Shown: one piece after another, positions 28,463 to 38,991 of the stretch
Numbering within the stretch: position 1 is the stretch's first letter
How the letters are laid out: each line of letters starts with the position of its first letter
From: Alcanivorax sp. 24
Lineage (GTDB): Bacteria; Pseudomonadota; Gammaproteobacteria; Pseudomonadales; Alcanivoracaceae
Reading direction: 5' to 3'
Assembly (NCBI RefSeq): GCF_004360225.1
Contig: NZ_SNUA01000005.1
Coordinates: forward strand, 124,001-188,000
Length of the DNA: 64,000 nt
Program-made: the position numbers and the translations under genes
Notes under the pieces: generated by a model
Seen by the model: the letters and a program-made list of their open reading frames with translations, nothing else
Told to the model about the DNA's origin: nothing
The model's database searches: none

Positions 28463-28535
28463 GCCGGACGCCGGACGCCGGACGCCGGACGCCGGACGCC
28501 GGACGCCGGACGCCGGACGCCGGACGCCGGACGCC
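28463..28535. repeat. Heptamer tandem repeat (GCCGGAC)10
   Basis: Ten perfect copies of GCCGGAC plus GCC follow the flaG stop codon without a gap. The unit equals the terminal sequence of the dispersed element at 24332-24455, as if that end had been amplified. The open frames across it are artefacts. Confidence 0.95.
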
Positions 28536-28640
28536 AAAAGATGAAAAGCCGACCCGAACGCCTCGGCAAGCCCCGAATGCGTTTATTTACATCCGCCATG
28601 CTCTCCGTCTCGGTGTTCCAAAGCGTCTGGCGTCAAGCGC
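28536..28640. repeat. CCGGACGC/GCGTCCGG-bounded dispersed element, copy 2
   Basis: The segment following the heptamer array is similar to 24340-24433 (shared GCGTTTATTTA-like, ATGCTCT and CGGTGTTC-AAAGCGTC blocks) and ends in GCGTCTGGCGTCAAGCG just before the fliE stop codon. Together with the heptamers it forms a second copy of the putative element. Confidence 0.65.
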
Positions 28641-28644
28641 TCCC

Positions 28645-28962
28645 TCACACTTGCATATTCATGATTTCTTTATAGGCGGACACCAGCCGGTTACGCATTT
28701 GCACGCCCATTTCAAACGCCACACTGGCCTTCTGCGAATCCACCATTACCTGCGGCAATGACACATTCGGATCCCCGGCCTGAAAAGCCCGGGCCTGCTC
28801 TCCGGCGGCCTGCTGCAAACCATTGATCCGCTCCAGCGACGCACGCAACTCGTTGGCGAAATCACCATGCCCGCCGGTGGAGCCGGAACCGGACACCCCC
28901 CCGGCATCCGCGGCCAGTTGCCTCATCTGACTCAGCACGGATTGAATCTCCGGCGTGCTCAT
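28645..28962 (-). CDS. fliE: MS-ring/rod junction protein FliE
   Basis: FliE joins the MS-ring to the rod. The 105-residue protein has the family C-terminus (VMVDSQKASVAFEMGVQMRN, then RLVSAYKEIMNMQV). The ATG at 28962 is chosen because GGAGA lies about 8 nt upstream and the length fits; a 56-codon upstream extension is rejected. fliE is divergent from fliF, as in E. coli. Confidence 0.96.
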   Translation of the reverse strand: MSTPEIQSVLSQMRQLAADAGGVSGSGSTGGHGDFANELRASLERINGLQQAAGEQARAFQAGDPNVSLPQVMVDSQKASVAFEMGVQMRNRLVSAYKEIMNMQV

Positions 28963-29226
28963 TTCGCTGTCTCCGGTTTTTTTGATAGCGCCCAGACTAG
29001 CAAGGCGGTCCGAATCGCGATGCCGGTAATTAACGACAAAAAGACAGGCTTTTCTCGCCTTTGCGTGGCGGCGCTCTACGCATAATGGCAAAGCCCACGG
29101 CTCCATGAGCCCGTTCACGCAAGCGACCATAGGTTAGGCAAGGGTGATCATGTATCGCGTTCTTCTGCATCGACAGCGTCCCCGGCGCGGACTCGCGCAC
29201 CGCCTTGAAGCGGGAACCCGGCCATC

Positions 29227-30921
29227 ATGAGCGGGGCGTCCACCGGCAACGCCACCACCGCCACCGGCCAGTCCAGCCCGCTGGCTCCCTGGCTGGCCAG
29301 GCTGCGCGCCAATCCGCTTATCCCATTACTGGTGGCGGGCGCCGCGGTGGTGGCGATCGTCGCCGCGTTGTTGCTGTGGGCCAGCGCTCCCACCTACCGC
29401 GTGTTGTTCAGCAATCTCACCGAAGCGGACGGCGGCCGCATCATCGCCGCCCTTGAACAACAGGGTGTGCGGTACCGTTTCAGCGAGGGCGGTCAGGCCC
29501 TGCTGGTGCCCGGCGATCAGGTGCACAAGCTACGTTTGCAACTGGCGGAACAGGGGCTGCCGGAAGGCGGCAATGTGGGCCTGGACATCATGGAGAAGCA
29601 GGCGTTCGGCGTCAGTCAGTTCGCCGAGCAGGTGAACTTCCAGCGCGGCCTGGAAGGCGAGCTGGCCCGCTCCATCGAAGCGCTGGGTCCGGTGGAACGG
29701 GCCCGTGTGCACCTGGCGCTGGCCAAACCCTCTGTCTTCATCCGCGACCGCCAGCCCGCCAAAGGCTCGGTGGTTCTGACACTGCAGCCCGGCCGCGCGC
29801 TCGGCGATGCCCAGGTCAACGCCATGGTTCATTTGGTGGCCAGCAGCGTACCGGAACTGGCGCCGGAAGACGTCACCGTGGTGGATCAAGGCGGCCGCCT
29901 GCTGTCCCGGGAAACCGGCCCCGGCCATGATCTGGACGGCACCCGCCTGCGCTATACCGAGGAAGTCGAGCGCGCCTATCAACAGCGCATCGAAAAAATC
30001 CTGGAGCCGATTCTCGGCCGTGGCAATGTGCGGGCCCAGGTCACCGCGCAGATCGACTTCAGCCGCCGCGAGCAAACCGAGGAACGCTACGGCCCGAATC
30101 AGGACGGCAACCCGGCGGCGATTCGCAGCAAACGCATCAATGCTGTTTATGAAGACCCGGACGGCGGTGCCAGCGGTATCCCCGGCGCGCTCAGCAACAC
30201 GCCTCCGGGGGAAGCCACCTCGCCGATCAACAACGACGGTGGCGACAATGATGATGAGGAAGACACCCCTCCCCAGCGCGTCCGCCAGGACGATCTGATC
30301 AACTACGAGCTGGATCGCAACGTCACCCACACCCAACATCATCAGGGCGGCATTCAACGCCTGTCCGTGGCGGTGGTATTGAATTACAGGGAAAAGACCG
30401 GCGAGGACGGCACCGTTCAACTGGCCCCGCTGAGCGACGAGGAACTCGACCGCATCACCGACCTGACCCGGCACGCCATGGGGTTCTCGGCGGAGCGCGG
30501 CGACGGCCTGGAGGTGGTCAACAGTCCGTTCGCCGATTTGTCCGAGCCGTTCGAGGAAAGGCCCTGGTGGCAATCACCGCAGTGGGTGGATCTGGCGTTG
30601 GGTCTGGGCCGCTATCTGCTGGTGGCGCTGGCCGCCCTGCTGCTCTACCGGTTGATCCTGCGCCCGTTGATACAGCGCTATACCGCCTCTCCCGCCGAGC
30701 CTCCCCGGCCGACGGCGGGGGGCAATGTCTCCACCGTGGTCGGCGACGACGAGGACAACGACCTGGATCCGGAAGAAGCCGTGGCCCGGCGCCGGCGCCA
30801 GCGGCGCAAGACCCTGATGTACGAAAGCAATCTGAAGGACCTGCAGGACCTGGCCCGGGACGACCCGGCCATGGTGGCCATGATCCTGCGTAGTTGGATG
30901 AACCGTAATGAGCCGACCTGA
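29227..30921 (+). CDS. fliF: Flagellar MS-ring protein FliF
   Basis: FliF forms the membrane ring on which the motor assembles. The 564-residue protein has TM1 at about 33-52, ring-building motifs ([36 protein letters not shown]), an acidic insert near 340-355, TM2 at about 457-480 and a C-terminal FliG-binding tail. It overlaps fliG by 14 bp. The 264 bp between fliE and fliF hold only a weak GGCTC-CAT-GAGCC repeat (29099-29111), with no clear FlhDC box. Confidence 0.97.
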   Translation: MSGASTGNATTATGQSSPLAPWLARLRANPLIPLLVAGAAVVAIVAALLLWASAPTYRVLFSNLTEADGGRIIAALEQQGVRYRFSEGGQALLVPGDQVHKLRLQLAEQGLPEGGNVGLDIMEKQAFGVSQFAEQVNFQRGLEGELARSIEALGPVERARVHLALAKPSVFIRDRQPAKGSVVLTLQPGRALGDAQVNAMVHLVASSVPELAPEDVTVVDQGGRLLSRETGPGHDLDGTRLRYTEEVERAYQQRIEKILEPILGRGNVRAQVTAQIDFSRREQTEERYGPNQDGNPAAIRSKRINAVYEDPDGGASGIPGALSNTPPGEATSPINNDGGDNDDEEDTPPQRVRQDDLINYELDRNVTHTQHHQGGIQRLSVAVVLNYREKTGEDGTVQLAPLSDEELDRITDLTRHAMGFSAERGDGLEVVNSPFADLSEPFEERPWWQSPQWVDLALGLGRYLLVALAALLLYRLILRPLIQRYTASPAEPPRPTAGGNVSTVVGDDEDNDLDPEEAVARRRRQRRKTLMYESNLKDLQDLARDDPAMVAMILRSWMNRNEPT

Positions 30922-31924
30922 CAGCAGCGCGCGCACCGCCAGCGGCGCCCGGCGCGCCGCCATTCTTTTGCTGGCCCTGGACGAAGACAGCGCCGCGGAA
31001 GTATTCCGTCACTTGTCCGCCCGAGAGGTGCAGGACATCAGTCAGGAAATGGCCGGCCTGAAGCACATTTCCCATGAGGAAATGCATCAGGTACTGGAGG
31101 ATTTTTACGACGAACAGGAGCAATTCGCCGCCCTCAACCTGCGTTCCACCGATCACATCCGTTCGGTGCTGGTCAAGGCGCTGGGGCAGGAACGGGCCTC
31201 CAGTCTGCTAGAGGATATTTTCGAACAGCACGCCGGCAATTCCGGTATCGACGCGCTCAATCTGATGGACGCCAATGTGGTGTCGGAAATGATTCGTGAC
31301 GAACACCCGCAGATCATCGCCACCATCCTGGTTCATCTGGAACGGCGCCAGGCCGCCGACGTGCTCGAACAGTTCGACGAGAAATTACGCAACGACGTGG
31401 TATTGCGCATCGCCACGTTCAGCGGTGTGCAGCCGGCGGCATTGCAGGAGCTCACCGAGGTACTCGGCGGCATGCTCGATGGTCAGAACCTCAAACGCAG
31501 CAAGATGGGCGGGGTGCGCACCGCCGCCGAGATTCTCAACCTGATGAACTCCAGCCAGGAAGAAGCGGTGATCAAAACCGTGCGCGCCCACAACGAGGAT
31601 CTGGCCCAGCGCATCATTGACGAGATGTTCCTGTTCGAGAATCTGCTGGAACTGGACGACCGCAGCATCCAGCTGTTGCTCAAGGAGATCGACACCAAGT
31701 CGCTGATGGTGGCACTCAAAGGCGCCGAGGAAGCACTTACCGAAAAATTCCTGCGCAACATGTCCCAGCGTGCCGCCTCTCTGTTGCGCGAGGACATGGA
31801 AGCCAGTGGCCCAATACGGGTTTCGCAGGTGGAAAACGAACAGAAAGCCATTCTGCAGATAGTGCGCCGCCTCGCCGACAATGGCGACATCGTACTTTCC
31901 GGCGGGGACGATCTGTATGTCTGA
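30908..31924 (+). CDS. fliG: Flagellar motor switch protein FliG
   Basis: FliG is the rotor subunit that receives torque from MotA. The 338-residue protein contains the EHPQ motif ([16 protein letters not shown]), the middle domain, and the C-terminal charged torque helix ([20 protein letters not shown]). It overlaps fliF by 14 bp and fliH by 8 bp. Confidence 0.98.
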   Translation: MSRPDSSARTASGARRAAILLLALDEDSAAEVFRHLSAREVQDISQEMAGLKHISHEEMHQVLEDFYDEQEQFAALNLRSTDHIRSVLVKALGQERASSLLEDIFEQHAGNSGIDALNLMDANVVSEMIRDEHPQIIATILVHLERRQAADVLEQFDEKLRNDVVLRIATFSGVQPAALQELTEVLGGMLDGQNLKRSKMGGVRTAAEILNLMNSSQEEAVIKTVRAHNEDLAQRIIDEMFLFENLLELDDRSIQLLLKEIDTKSLMVALKGAEEALTEKFLRNMSQRAASLLREDMEASGPIRVSQVENEQKAILQIVRRLADNGDIVLSGGDDLYV

Positions 31925-32627
31925 TTCCACCTCCCCGAGCGCGTCCTGGCGACGCTGGCGAATGGGTGATCTGGAACGCCCGCGAGCCGAGCGTCCGGAG
32001 ACCAAGGCGGCCAGCCCACAACGCCCCGCGGATCAAAGCTTTGATGCGCGCTCCGAACTGAACGCCCTGCGCCGGCAGGTCCGTGACCAGGCCTACCAGG
32101 AGGGCCGCCAGGCCGGTTTCGAGGCCGGTCAGGAACAAGGCTATACCCAGGGTCTGGAACAAGGTCGCCACGATGGCGAGCAACAAGCACGGGAGCAGGC
32201 GGCGGCCAGTCTCGCTCCCCTGGCCGAACTCGCCACCCAGTTTCAAAACGCGATCCAGACCCTCGATCGGCAGATCGCCGACGACCTGGTCGATCTGGCC
32301 CTGGCGGTGGGCAAGCAGCTGGCCGGCGAGGCGCTTACCGCTCGTCCTGAGCAGGTGCTGGCTCTGGTGCGAGAGCTGCTCCACCAGGAACCGCAACTGG
32401 GCGCCGACCCACGCCTGTGGCTGCACCCGGATGACCTGGTCCTGGTGGAAGAGCATCTCGCCACGGAACTGACCGCCGCCGGCTGGCAGGTCCGGGTCGA
32501 CCCGGACCTGCAACGGGGCGGCTGCCGGGTCACCGGTGATGCCGGCGAACGGGACGCCAGTCGCGCCTGCCGCTGGGACATGCTGCTGGCCAAACTGCGG
32601 CGCCAACCGCGCGAGACTGAAACTTGA
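31917..32627 (+). CDS. fliH: Flagellar export ATPase regulator FliH
   Basis: FliH binds the FliI ATPase and ties it to the C-ring. The 236-residue protein has an N-terminal tryptophan motif ([13 protein letters not shown]), a helical [20 protein letters not shown] segment with GxxxG repeats, and a C-terminal FliI-binding domain. The ATG at 31917 lies inside the last codons of fliG; an upstream in-frame ATG is less likely. Confidence 0.93.
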   Translation: MSDSTSPSASWRRWRMGDLERPRAERPETKAASPQRPADQSFDARSELNALRRQVRDQAYQEGRQAGFEAGQEQGYTQGLEQGRHDGEQQAREQAAASLAPLAELATQFQNAIQTLDRQIADDLVDLALAVGKQLAGEALTARPEQVLALVRELLHQEPQLGADPRLWLHPDDLVLVEEHLATELTAAGWQVRVDPDLQRGGCRVTGDAGERDASRACRWDMLLAKLRRQPRETET

Positions 32628-33982
32628 CGGCCACGACTCACCATGACCATTGGCGCGAGGCCCTGCAACGGGTCGGCCAGCGCCTGGCCAGCACGCCCCC
32701 CTACCGGGAGAGCGGCCGCATCGTGCGGGCCACCGGTTTGGTGCTGGAAGCGGTGGGTCTGCGTGTTCCTCTCGGCAGCGGCTGCCGCATTGAGCTGGCC
32801 GGGCGCGGGTTCGCCGAAGCTCAGGTGGTTGGATTCGCCGGCGAGCGATTGTATCTGATGCCCTTGGCGGAGCTGCACGGGCTGTCTCCCGGAGCCCGGG
32901 TGTTACCACTCGCTGATGAAGGCGGCACTCGCCGTTTTCCGCTCGGCGACACCCTGTTGGGGCGGGTGGTGGACGGCAACGGCATGCCTCTGGATGGCGG
33001 CGCGTCGCTTGGCGACTGTCCCCATGGCGGTCTCGACAGTGTTCCTCTCAATCCCATGGACCGGGCGCCCATCGACACCCCGATTGATGTCGGTATCCGC
33101 GCCATCAACGCTCTGCTCACCATCGGCCGGGGACAACGCATGGGCCTGTTCGCCGGTTCCGGCGTGGGCAAATCGGTACTGCTGGGAATGATGGCCCGCT
33201 ACACCAGCGCCGATGTCATCGTGGTGGGCCTGATCGGCGAGCGGGGCCGCGAGGTGAAGGAGTTCATCGAGCATATTCTCGGTCCCGAGGGCCGCCGCCG
33301 GGCGGTGGTGGTGGCGGCCCCGGCGGACACGTCGCCCTTGCAGCGTCTGCAAGGCGCGGCCTACGCCACCCGGTTGGCGGAGGGTTTTCGCGACGCCGGC
33401 CACAACGTGCTGTTAATCATGGATTCGCTGACCCGTTACGCCATGGCGCAGCGCGAAATCGCCCTGGCCATCGGCGAACCACCCGCCACCAAGGGCTACC
33501 CGCCGTCCGTGTTCGCCAAGTTGCCGGGGCTGGTGGAGCGGGCTGGTAACGGTACCCCCGGCAGTGGTTCGATCACCGCTTTTTACACCGTGCTCACCGA
33601 AGGCGACGACCAGCAGGATCCGATCGCCGACGCCGCCCGCGCCATTCTCGATGGTCATGTGGTGCTGTCGCGCTCCCTGGCCGAGGCCGGCCACTACCCG
33701 GCCATCGATATCGAGGCCTCGATCAGCCGGGCCATGACGCAGCTGGTGCCCGCCGCCCAGCTACGCCGGGCCCAGCGCTTCAAACAGCTTTTTTCCCTGT
33801 ATCAGCGCAACCGCGATTTGATCGGCGTCGGCGCCTACAGCCCCGGCCACGATCCGCAGCTGGATCAAGCAGTGCAGCTGTATCCGCGCCTGGAAGCGCT
33901 GCTGCGCCAGGACACCAACGAATGCGCCGGGCTGCAGGACGCCCACGGCGCCTTGACCCACCTGATCGGAGATCCGCCATGA
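32624..33982 (+). CDS. fliI: Flagellum-specific export ATPase FliI
   Basis: FliI is the F1-like ATPase of the flagellar export apparatus. The 452-residue protein has Walker A ([15 protein letters not shown]), the family motif [15 protein letters not shown], and Walker B ([19 protein letters not shown]). No in-frame ATG lies near the start, so a TTG that overlaps the fliH stop (TTGA) is the best start, implying translational coupling. It overlaps fliJ by 4 bp. Confidence 0.97.
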   Translation: MTATTHHDHWREALQRVGQRLASTPPYRESGRIVRATGLVLEAVGLRVPLGSGCRIELAGRGFAEAQVVGFAGERLYLMPLAELHGLSPGARVLPLADEGGTRRFPLGDTLLGRVVDGNGMPLDGGASLGDCPHGGLDSVPLNPMDRAPIDTPIDVGIRAINALLTIGRGQRMGLFAGSGVGKSVLLGMMARYTSADVIVVGLIGERGREVKEFIEHILGPEGRRRAVVVAAPADTSPLQRLQGAAYATRLAEGFRDAGHNVLLIMDSLTRYAMAQREIALAIGEPPATKGYPPSVFAKLPGLVERAGNGTPGSGSITAFYTVLTEGDDQQDPIADAARAILDGHVVLSRSLAEAGHYPAIDIEASISRAMTQLVPAAQLRRAQRFKQLFSLYQRNRDLIGVGAYSPGHDPQLDQAVQLYPRLEALLRQDTNECAGLQDAHGALTHLIGDPP

Positions 33983-34434
33983 CACCCTCGTCGCCGTTGG
34001 ACACTTTGATCGAGCAGGCCCGCCAGGCCCGCGATCAGGCCGGACACAGCCTTGCCGACGCCCGGCGCGGTCAGCAAAACACCGTGGCGCAATTGTCCAC
34101 GCTGGAGAATTACCGCAATGAGTACGCCGGCCGGTTACAGGACGCTCTTGCCCGGGGTATGGATACACTGACGCTGAATACCTATCGCCGCTTCCTGGCC
34201 TCCCTGGATCAGGCCATCGAACAGGCACGGCGGGTATTGAACGAGCAACAGCGCGCCGTCGACGCCGGCCAGGACCATTGGCGTCAACGGCAACAGCGGC
34301 TGTCCTCATTCGATACCCTGGCGACGCGTCGCCAACAGCAACAGCAATACCGGGAACACCGCCAGGAACGGCGACAAACCGATGACATCGCCGGCAACCT
34401 GCACCAACGCCGGCGCCCCGGCACAGCGACCTGA
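33979..34434 (+). CDS. fliJ: Flagellar export protein FliJ
   Basis: FliJ is a coiled-coil protein that links the FliHI complex to FlhA. The 151-residue protein is almost all helix, rich in Q and R, with no membrane segment. The ATG overlaps the fliI stop (ATGA). The family is poorly conserved, so the call leans on position and helical character. Confidence 0.9.
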   Translation: MTPSSPLDTLIEQARQARDQAGHSLADARRGQQNTVAQLSTLENYRNEYAGRLQDALARGMDTLTLNTYRRFLASLDQAIEQARRVLNEQQRAVDAGQDHWRQRQQRLSSFDTLATRRQQQQQYREHRQERRQTDDIAGNLHQRRRPGTAT

Positions 34435-34451
34435 AGAGTCGGAGGAGCCCC

Positions 34452-35516
34452 ATGGACATTCAATCTCTGTTGACCCTGCCCGGCGGTGGCCTGAAGCCCG
34501 CCACGAACGCTACCCCCGCCGAAGGCACGGACTTCGCCACGGCCTTGCGGTTACTGAGCCAGAACGCCGCTCAACCGGCGCCGGCCGGACTTCAGGCTGA
34601 CCTCCCCGCCGCCACGGCGCTGACGCCGCTGTCCGATAACACGCTCAGCCAGGCATTGACCGCGCCCCTGCTCGGTAACGTAAAAGAGCCGTTGAGAGTA
34701 TTGCCGGATCACACCACGGGCCAGGAGGCCGGAGACGAACCGGAAGCGGTGACGGCGCTGTTGACTCCGATGGTTCAAACCGCCGCCCCGGCGACACCCA
34801 CCGGCGAGAACGCGGACGCGGGTTCCGAATCACGGAAAGCCCGCGCGCCAGCCATGGTCACGCCGCCCTCCCCGGTCACGGCGGATGCCCAAGGGCTCAA
34901 GATGGAAAGCCAAAGCTCCGCTCCGCCGTTGCCTCCCCCCACGGCCACGGCGGAATCCATGGACCCGACCCGGCCGCCGGTGTCATCCACCAGCGCGGAT
35001 GCGCCCTTGATCAGCGCTTCCGCCAATGAGCGGCCCACCACCTTAACGGCACCGACAACACCGTCGCCCACCGTGACCAGCGCCGCCCTCACCACCACCG
35101 TGGGTCAGCCGGGCTGGGGGCAGGAGCTGGGTCTGCAATTGGCACAATGGCAACAGCGCGGTGAACATCGGGTGGAACTGCATCTGCATCCGGCGGAGCT
35201 GGGGCCGCTCTCGGTCTCCCTCAAAGTGGATGACCAAGGCGCCCAGGCCCAGTTCTTCTCCGCCCACGGCCAGGTCCGCCAGGCTCTGGAGCAGGCGCTG
35301 CCGCAACTGCGCGAGGCACTGGCGCAGCAAGGTATCAGCCTGGGTGAAGCCAGCGTCAATGATCAGCAAGCAGGGCAGCAGCAACCGTCCCATTTCGCGC
35401 AATCGGAATCCGGCGCCTCATCCAACGCCCTACTGACCGACACCGAAATTCCCGAGCCTGCCAGCTCTCCGGCTCGCACTGTGTCGGTGAGTCAGGGTGT
35501 GGATTTGTACGCTTGA
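34452..35516 (+). CDS. fliK: Hook-length control protein FliK
   Basis: FliK measures hook length and triggers the FlhB switch. The 354-residue protein has a low-complexity Pro/Thr/Ala region (about 1-215) and a C-terminal hook-length domain (about 222-305) with the family motif VELHLHPAELGPLSVSLKVD and LREALAQQGISLGEASV. It is the last gene of fliFGHIJK, followed by an extragenic palindrome. A second FliK-like gene lies at 20756-21847. Confidence 0.95.
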   Translation: MDIQSLLTLPGGGLKPATNATPAEGTDFATALRLLSQNAAQPAPAGLQADLPAATALTPLSDNTLSQALTAPLLGNVKEPLRVLPDHTTGQEAGDEPEAVTALLTPMVQTAAPATPTGENADAGSESRKARAPAMVTPPSPVTADAQGLKMESQSSAPPLPPPTATAESMDPTRPPVSSTSADAPLISASANERPTTLTAPTTPSPTVTSAALTTTVGQPGWGQELGLQLAQWQQRGEHRVELHLHPAELGPLSVSLKVDDQGAQAQFFSAHGQVRQALEQALPQLREALAQQGISLGEASVNDQQAGQQQPSHFAQSESGASSNALLTDTEIPEPASSPARTVSVSQGVDLYA

Positions 35517-35537
35517 GATGCCGGGCTCCGGCCCGTT

Positions 35538-35610
35538 ATTCGCTGGCAAGCCAGCTTCCCACGGAAGAGGAGCGACGTAGCCTCTATGGGAGCCTGCCTT
35601 GGCAGCGAAT
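35538..35610. repeat. GTGGGAAGC-type extragenic palindrome between fliK and fliL
   Basis: Two opposed halves (ATTCGCTGGCAAGCCAGCTT... and ...TGCCTTGGCAGCGAAT) pair imperfectly. It separates the fliFGHIJK and fliLMNOPQR units. Further on, AGCCATG-GT-CATGGCT (35677-35692) is a separate short palindrome that could be an operator for the fliL operon. Confidence 0.8.
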
Positions 35611-35744
35611 GATGCACCGCTACCCTTCTCCCCAAGCCTAAAACCCCGAGATAACCCCATTAGCGCGTCCTATTCCAGCCATGGTCATGGCTTCGTCATC
35701 GGCATACTCGACGGCGTGAGGAGTAGTTGATCAGGCGGATGAGC

Positions 35745-36212
35745 ATGGCCGAAAAAAAGGGTTCACGGAAACTGGTGTGGCTGATCGCCGCGTTGCTGGT
35801 GATGACCACCTCTCTGGCGGCAGCCAACGTCTATTTGCTGATGGATAAGAGCGGCGACAGCAAACTCGCGGCGAAGGTGGTGCAGACCGCCCGTTCGCCA
35901 ATCTACGTCAAAGTCGATCCTTTCACGGTGAATTTGCGTGACGATTTCTGTGGCCGCCATCTTCTGTACGCGGGGATATCCCTGCAGGTGGGCGACAGCA
36001 CCACCGAGGATTTCCTCAATGACTTCATGCCCCAGGTGCGCAGCCGGCTGTTGCTGCTGACCTCGGGCCAGAAGGCCGGGGAGATGATGACGCCGGAAGG
36101 GAAAGCGGCGCTGATCGAAAAGATCCTCGCCCTGTTCGAAAAGGAACTGGTGAGCGGCCAGCCGACGCTGCGGGTGGACGATGTTCTGTTCACCGAGTTC
36201 ATCGTGCAATGA
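35745..36212 (+). CDS. fliL: Flagellar basal body-associated protein FliL
   Basis: FliL surrounds the stator and supports motor output. The 155-residue protein has an N-terminal membrane anchor (LVWLIAALLVMTTSLAAANV) and the FliL periplasmic domain ending VLFTEFIVQ, typical of the family. Starts at 35739 and 35745 are both possible; the latter is preferred because AGGCGG lies about 7 nt upstream. Confidence 0.93.
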   Translation: MAEKKGSRKLVWLIAALLVMTTSLAAANVYLLMDKSGDSKLAAKVVQTARSPIYVKVDPFTVNLRDDFCGRHLLYAGISLQVGDSTTEDFLNDFMPQVRSRLLLLTSGQKAGEMMTPEGKAALIEKILALFEKELVSGQPTLRVDDVLFTEFIVQ

Positions 36213-36254
36213 CACGCCTTCCGATATTCACCGACGCCGCCCGACGATAACGCC

Positions 36255-37286
36255 ATGTCCCAAGACGATCTGCTGTCCCAGGAAGAAATCGACGCGCTGC
36301 TGAACGGTCCCGGCGGCGATGACGACGGCGTCAAAACCGACGAGTCGCGGATCAAGCCGTACGACCCGGCCTCGCAGCATCGGGTGATCCGGGAACGGTT
36401 GCATAGCCTGGACATCATCAACGAACGCTTCGCCCGTCATTTCCGCGTGGCCCTGTTCAACCTGATCCGGCGCAGTGCCGATATCACCGTGGATTCCGTG
36501 CGCTATCAGAGTTTCAAGGATTTCGCCCGCAATCTGCCGGTGCCGACCAATCTCAATCTGATCGCGATGAAACCACTGCGCGGCACCGCCCTGGTGGTAT
36601 TTCCACCCGGCCTGGTGTTCATGGTGGTGGACAATCTGTTCGGCGGCGATGGTCGTTTCCTGACCCGCTCCGAGGGCCGGGAATTCACCAATACCGAACA
36701 GCGGATCATTCGCCGGGTGCTGCGCCTCGCCATCGATGCCTACCAGGAATCCTGGAGCACCGTTTTCGCCCTGGACGTCCAGTATCTGCGTTCGGAGATA
36801 CAGGCCAAGTTCGCCAACATCACCAACTCCCCCAACGAGATCGTGGTCAATACCACTTTCCATCTGGAGGTCGGCAATCTGGCCAGCGACTTTCAGGTGT
36901 GCATCCCCTACTCGATGATCGAGCCGCTACGCGATGTGCTCACCAACCTGGGCCCCAATGGCCGCGAAGGGGATCAAAGCTGGACCCGGCGGATGGCCGG
37001 CGAGTTACGCCAGACCGAGGTGGAGCTGGTGGCGGAGTTCGTTTCCGTGGCCAGCCGCATCGCGGACGTGATGGCACTGAAGCAAGGCGATGTATTACCC
37101 ATCGAACTACCGGACAGTGTCCGCGCCCACGTGGACGGTGTTCCAGTCATGGAGTGTGAATACGGCAGCCGTGAAGACCAGCGGGCGTTGCGCGTGGTGC
37201 GCATGATCGATCACACCGGTCCACCTTCGAGCTCCCCGTTCGTTAAAGCGTCCACGCCGCAACCCAAGGAATCCGAAGATGAGTGA
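36255..37286 (+). CDS. fliM: Flagellar motor switch protein FliM
   Basis: FliM binds CheY-P and forms the C-ring wall. The 343-residue protein starts MSQDDLLSQEEIDALLNGPG, with the CheY-binding EIDALL motif, followed by a CheC-like middle domain and a C-terminal SpoA domain. It overlaps fliN by 8 bp. Confidence 0.98.
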   Translation: MSQDDLLSQEEIDALLNGPGGDDDGVKTDESRIKPYDPASQHRVIRERLHSLDIINERFARHFRVALFNLIRRSADITVDSVRYQSFKDFARNLPVPTNLNLIAMKPLRGTALVVFPPGLVFMVVDNLFGGDGRFLTRSEGREFTNTEQRIIRRVLRLAIDAYQESWSTVFALDVQYLRSEIQAKFANITNSPNEIVVNTTFHLEVGNLASDFQVCIPYSMIEPLRDVLTNLGPNGREGDQSWTRRMAGELRQTEVELVAEFVSVASRIADVMALKQGDVLPIELPDSVRAHVDGVPVMECEYGSREDQRALRVVRMIDHTGPPSSSPFVKASTPQPKESEDE

Positions 37287-37794
37287 TCCCAATAAACCCG
37301 ATCAGCCGGAGCAGCCGGAGCAGCCGGAGCAGCCGGAGCACGATGACCTCTGGTCCGAAGCGTTGAACGAAAAAAACAGTGGCGGCGAGGACGACCCCTG
37401 GGCCGAAGCCCTGGCCGAGCAGCAAGCCGGTGACGCCAGCGATGACCCGACCGGCGGCGGCGATGCCACCCGCAACGCAGGTGGCCAGGTGTTCAAGCCA
37501 CTGGAAGCGGAAGCCGGGTCTGGTTCCGGGCCGCGCGATCTGGAAATGATCATGGACATTCCGGTGAAGCTGACGGTGGAGCTGGGGCGTACCCGCATCA
37601 CCATAAAACAGCTGCTCGAGCTGGCTCAGGGGTCAGTGATTGAACTGGACGGCCTGGCCGGCGAGCCCATGGACATTCTGATCAATGGATACCTGATCGC
37701 CCAAGGCGAGGTGGTGGTGGTGGACGATCGCTACGGCATCCGTATCACCGAAATCGCCACCCCGTCCGAACGGGTCCAGAAGCTGAATCGCTGA
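37279..37794 (+). CDS. fliN: Flagellar motor switch protein FliN
   Basis: FliN forms the base of the C-ring and docks FliH. The SpoA domain (about 92-165: MDIPVKLTVELGRTRITIKQ, EPMDILINGYLIAQGEVVVV) is standard. The 90-residue acidic N-terminus is longer than in E. coli and starts with a PEQ repeat encoded by four perfect copies of the 9-mer CAGCCGGAG (37303-37338). Confidence 0.97.
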   Translation: MSDPNKPDQPEQPEQPEQPEHDDLWSEALNEKNSGGEDDPWAEALAEQQAGDASDDPTGGGDATRNAGGQVFKPLEAEAGSGSGPRDLEMIMDIPVKLTVELGRTRITIKQLLELAQGSVIELDGLAGEPMDILINGYLIAQGEVVVVDDRYGIRITEIATPSERVQKLNR

Positions 37795-37797
37795 ACC

Positions 37798-38223
37798 ATG
37801 AACACCGATACCCTGACACAACACGGTGAAGGCTGGATCGGACTCGCGGTGATCGGTAAAACCGCGTTCGCCCTGCTGCTTATCGTCGCCATTATCCTGT
37901 TGTGCGCCTGGCTGCTGCGCCGCCTCAACAACCTGCCCGGTCAGGGTCAGGCACTGAAAGTGGTCAGCAGCCGCGCCCTGGGTCCCAAGGAACGGCTGGT
38001 CGTGGTGGAGGTGGAAGGCACCTGGCTGGTGCTTGGCGTTAGCGGCGGCGGCATCAGCAAGGTTCATGAATTGCCGGCGCCGAAGCGAGCCGCGCTCGCG
38101 GGCGAGCATCGGGACGTCGCGAATCAGGACATCAGTTTCGCCGCGCGCTTCGCCAAAGCGCTCAACGGGAGCGAGCGGAAAGGGTCCGGCGGCACCGGCA
38201 AAACCCGCGGGACCGGATCATGA
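37798..38223 (+). CDS. fliO: Flagellar biosynthesis protein FliO
   Basis: FliO helps assemble the FliP ring of the export gate. The 141-residue protein has a single membrane helix (about 21-40) followed by [20 protein letters not shown] and [13 protein letters not shown], the family pattern, and a basic Gly-rich tail. It overlaps fliP by 4 bp. Confidence 0.93.
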   Translation: MNTDTLTQHGEGWIGLAVIGKTAFALLLIVAIILLCAWLLRRLNNLPGQGQALKVVSSRALGPKERLVVVEVEGTWLVLGVSGGGISKVHELPAPKRAALAGEHRDVANQDISFAARFAKALNGSERKGSGGTGKTRGTGS

Positions 38224-38978
38224 AGCGCGGCCAGCGCTGGCTGCTGGTGGCCACCCTGCTGGTGTCCGCGCTGATGCTGCCTGATCTGGCCGGGGCGCAA
38301 GCCAGCATTCCCGGTCTCACCAGCCAGCCCACCGCCGACGGCGGCCAGCAGTGGTCGATCCAGCTGCAAACGTTGTTGCTGCTCAGCAGCCTGGCGTTCC
38401 TGCCCGCTCTGTTGCTGATGATGACCTGCTTCACCCGCATCATCATCGTGTTCAGTTTGCTCCGCACCGCCATGGGGACCCAGTCGGCGCCGCCCAATCA
38501 GGTTCTGCTCGGACTCACTCTGTTTCTCACTTTCTTTATTATGTCGCCGGTGTTGAACCGGGTTTATCAGGAAGCCTGGGTGCCATTGTCCAACGATGAA
38601 ATGGGCTTCGAGCAGGCGCTCAGCGTCGGCAGCGAGCCGTTCCGGGAATTCATGATAGCGCAGACCCGGGAGCCGGATCTGGCGCTGTTCGCGCGGCTGG
38701 CCAAGGCGGAAAACCTGAATGGGCCGGAGGACGTGCCATTGCGCGTGTTGCTACCGGCGTTCGTGACCAGCGAACTGAAGACCGCGTTTCAGATTGGCTT
38801 CACCATTTTCATTCCATTTCTGATCATCGATCTGGTGGTGGCCAGCGTGTTGATGGCCCTGGGCATGATGATGGTGCCGCCAGCGACCATTTCGCTGCCT
38901 TTCAAACTGATGCTGTTCGTGTTGGTGGACGGTTGGCAACTGCTGATCGGCTCGCTGGCGCAGAGCTTTTTCGTCTGA
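38220..38978 (+). CDS. fliP: Flagellar export gate protein FliP
   Basis: FliP is the core of the FliPQR export gate. The 252-residue protein has a cleavable signal peptide (cleavage near [10 protein letters not shown]), the motif [20 protein letters not shown], four membrane helices and [20 protein letters not shown] near the end. Confidence 0.98.
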   Translation: MKRGQRWLLVATLLVSALMLPDLAGAQASIPGLTSQPTADGGQQWSIQLQTLLLLSSLAFLPALLLMMTCFTRIIIVFSLLRTAMGTQSAPPNQVLLGLTLFLTFFIMSPVLNRVYQEAWVPLSNDEMGFEQALSVGSEPFREFMIAQTREPDLALFARLAKAENLNGPEDVPLRVLLPAFVTSELKTAFQIGFTIFIPFLIIDLVVASVLMALGMMMVPPATISLPFKLMLFVLVDGWQLLIGSLAQSFFV

Positions 38979-38991
38979 CCGGAGGAACGCC

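Noticed and set aside
28414-28599. Open frames with repeated RRPASGV peptides
   Set aside because: They translate the (GCCGGAC)10 heptamer array and have no family similarity or ribosome site.
28963-29130. N-terminal extension of fliE by 56 codons
   Set aside because: It would double the usual length by reading the divergent promoter region; the ATG at 28962 has a good ribosome site.
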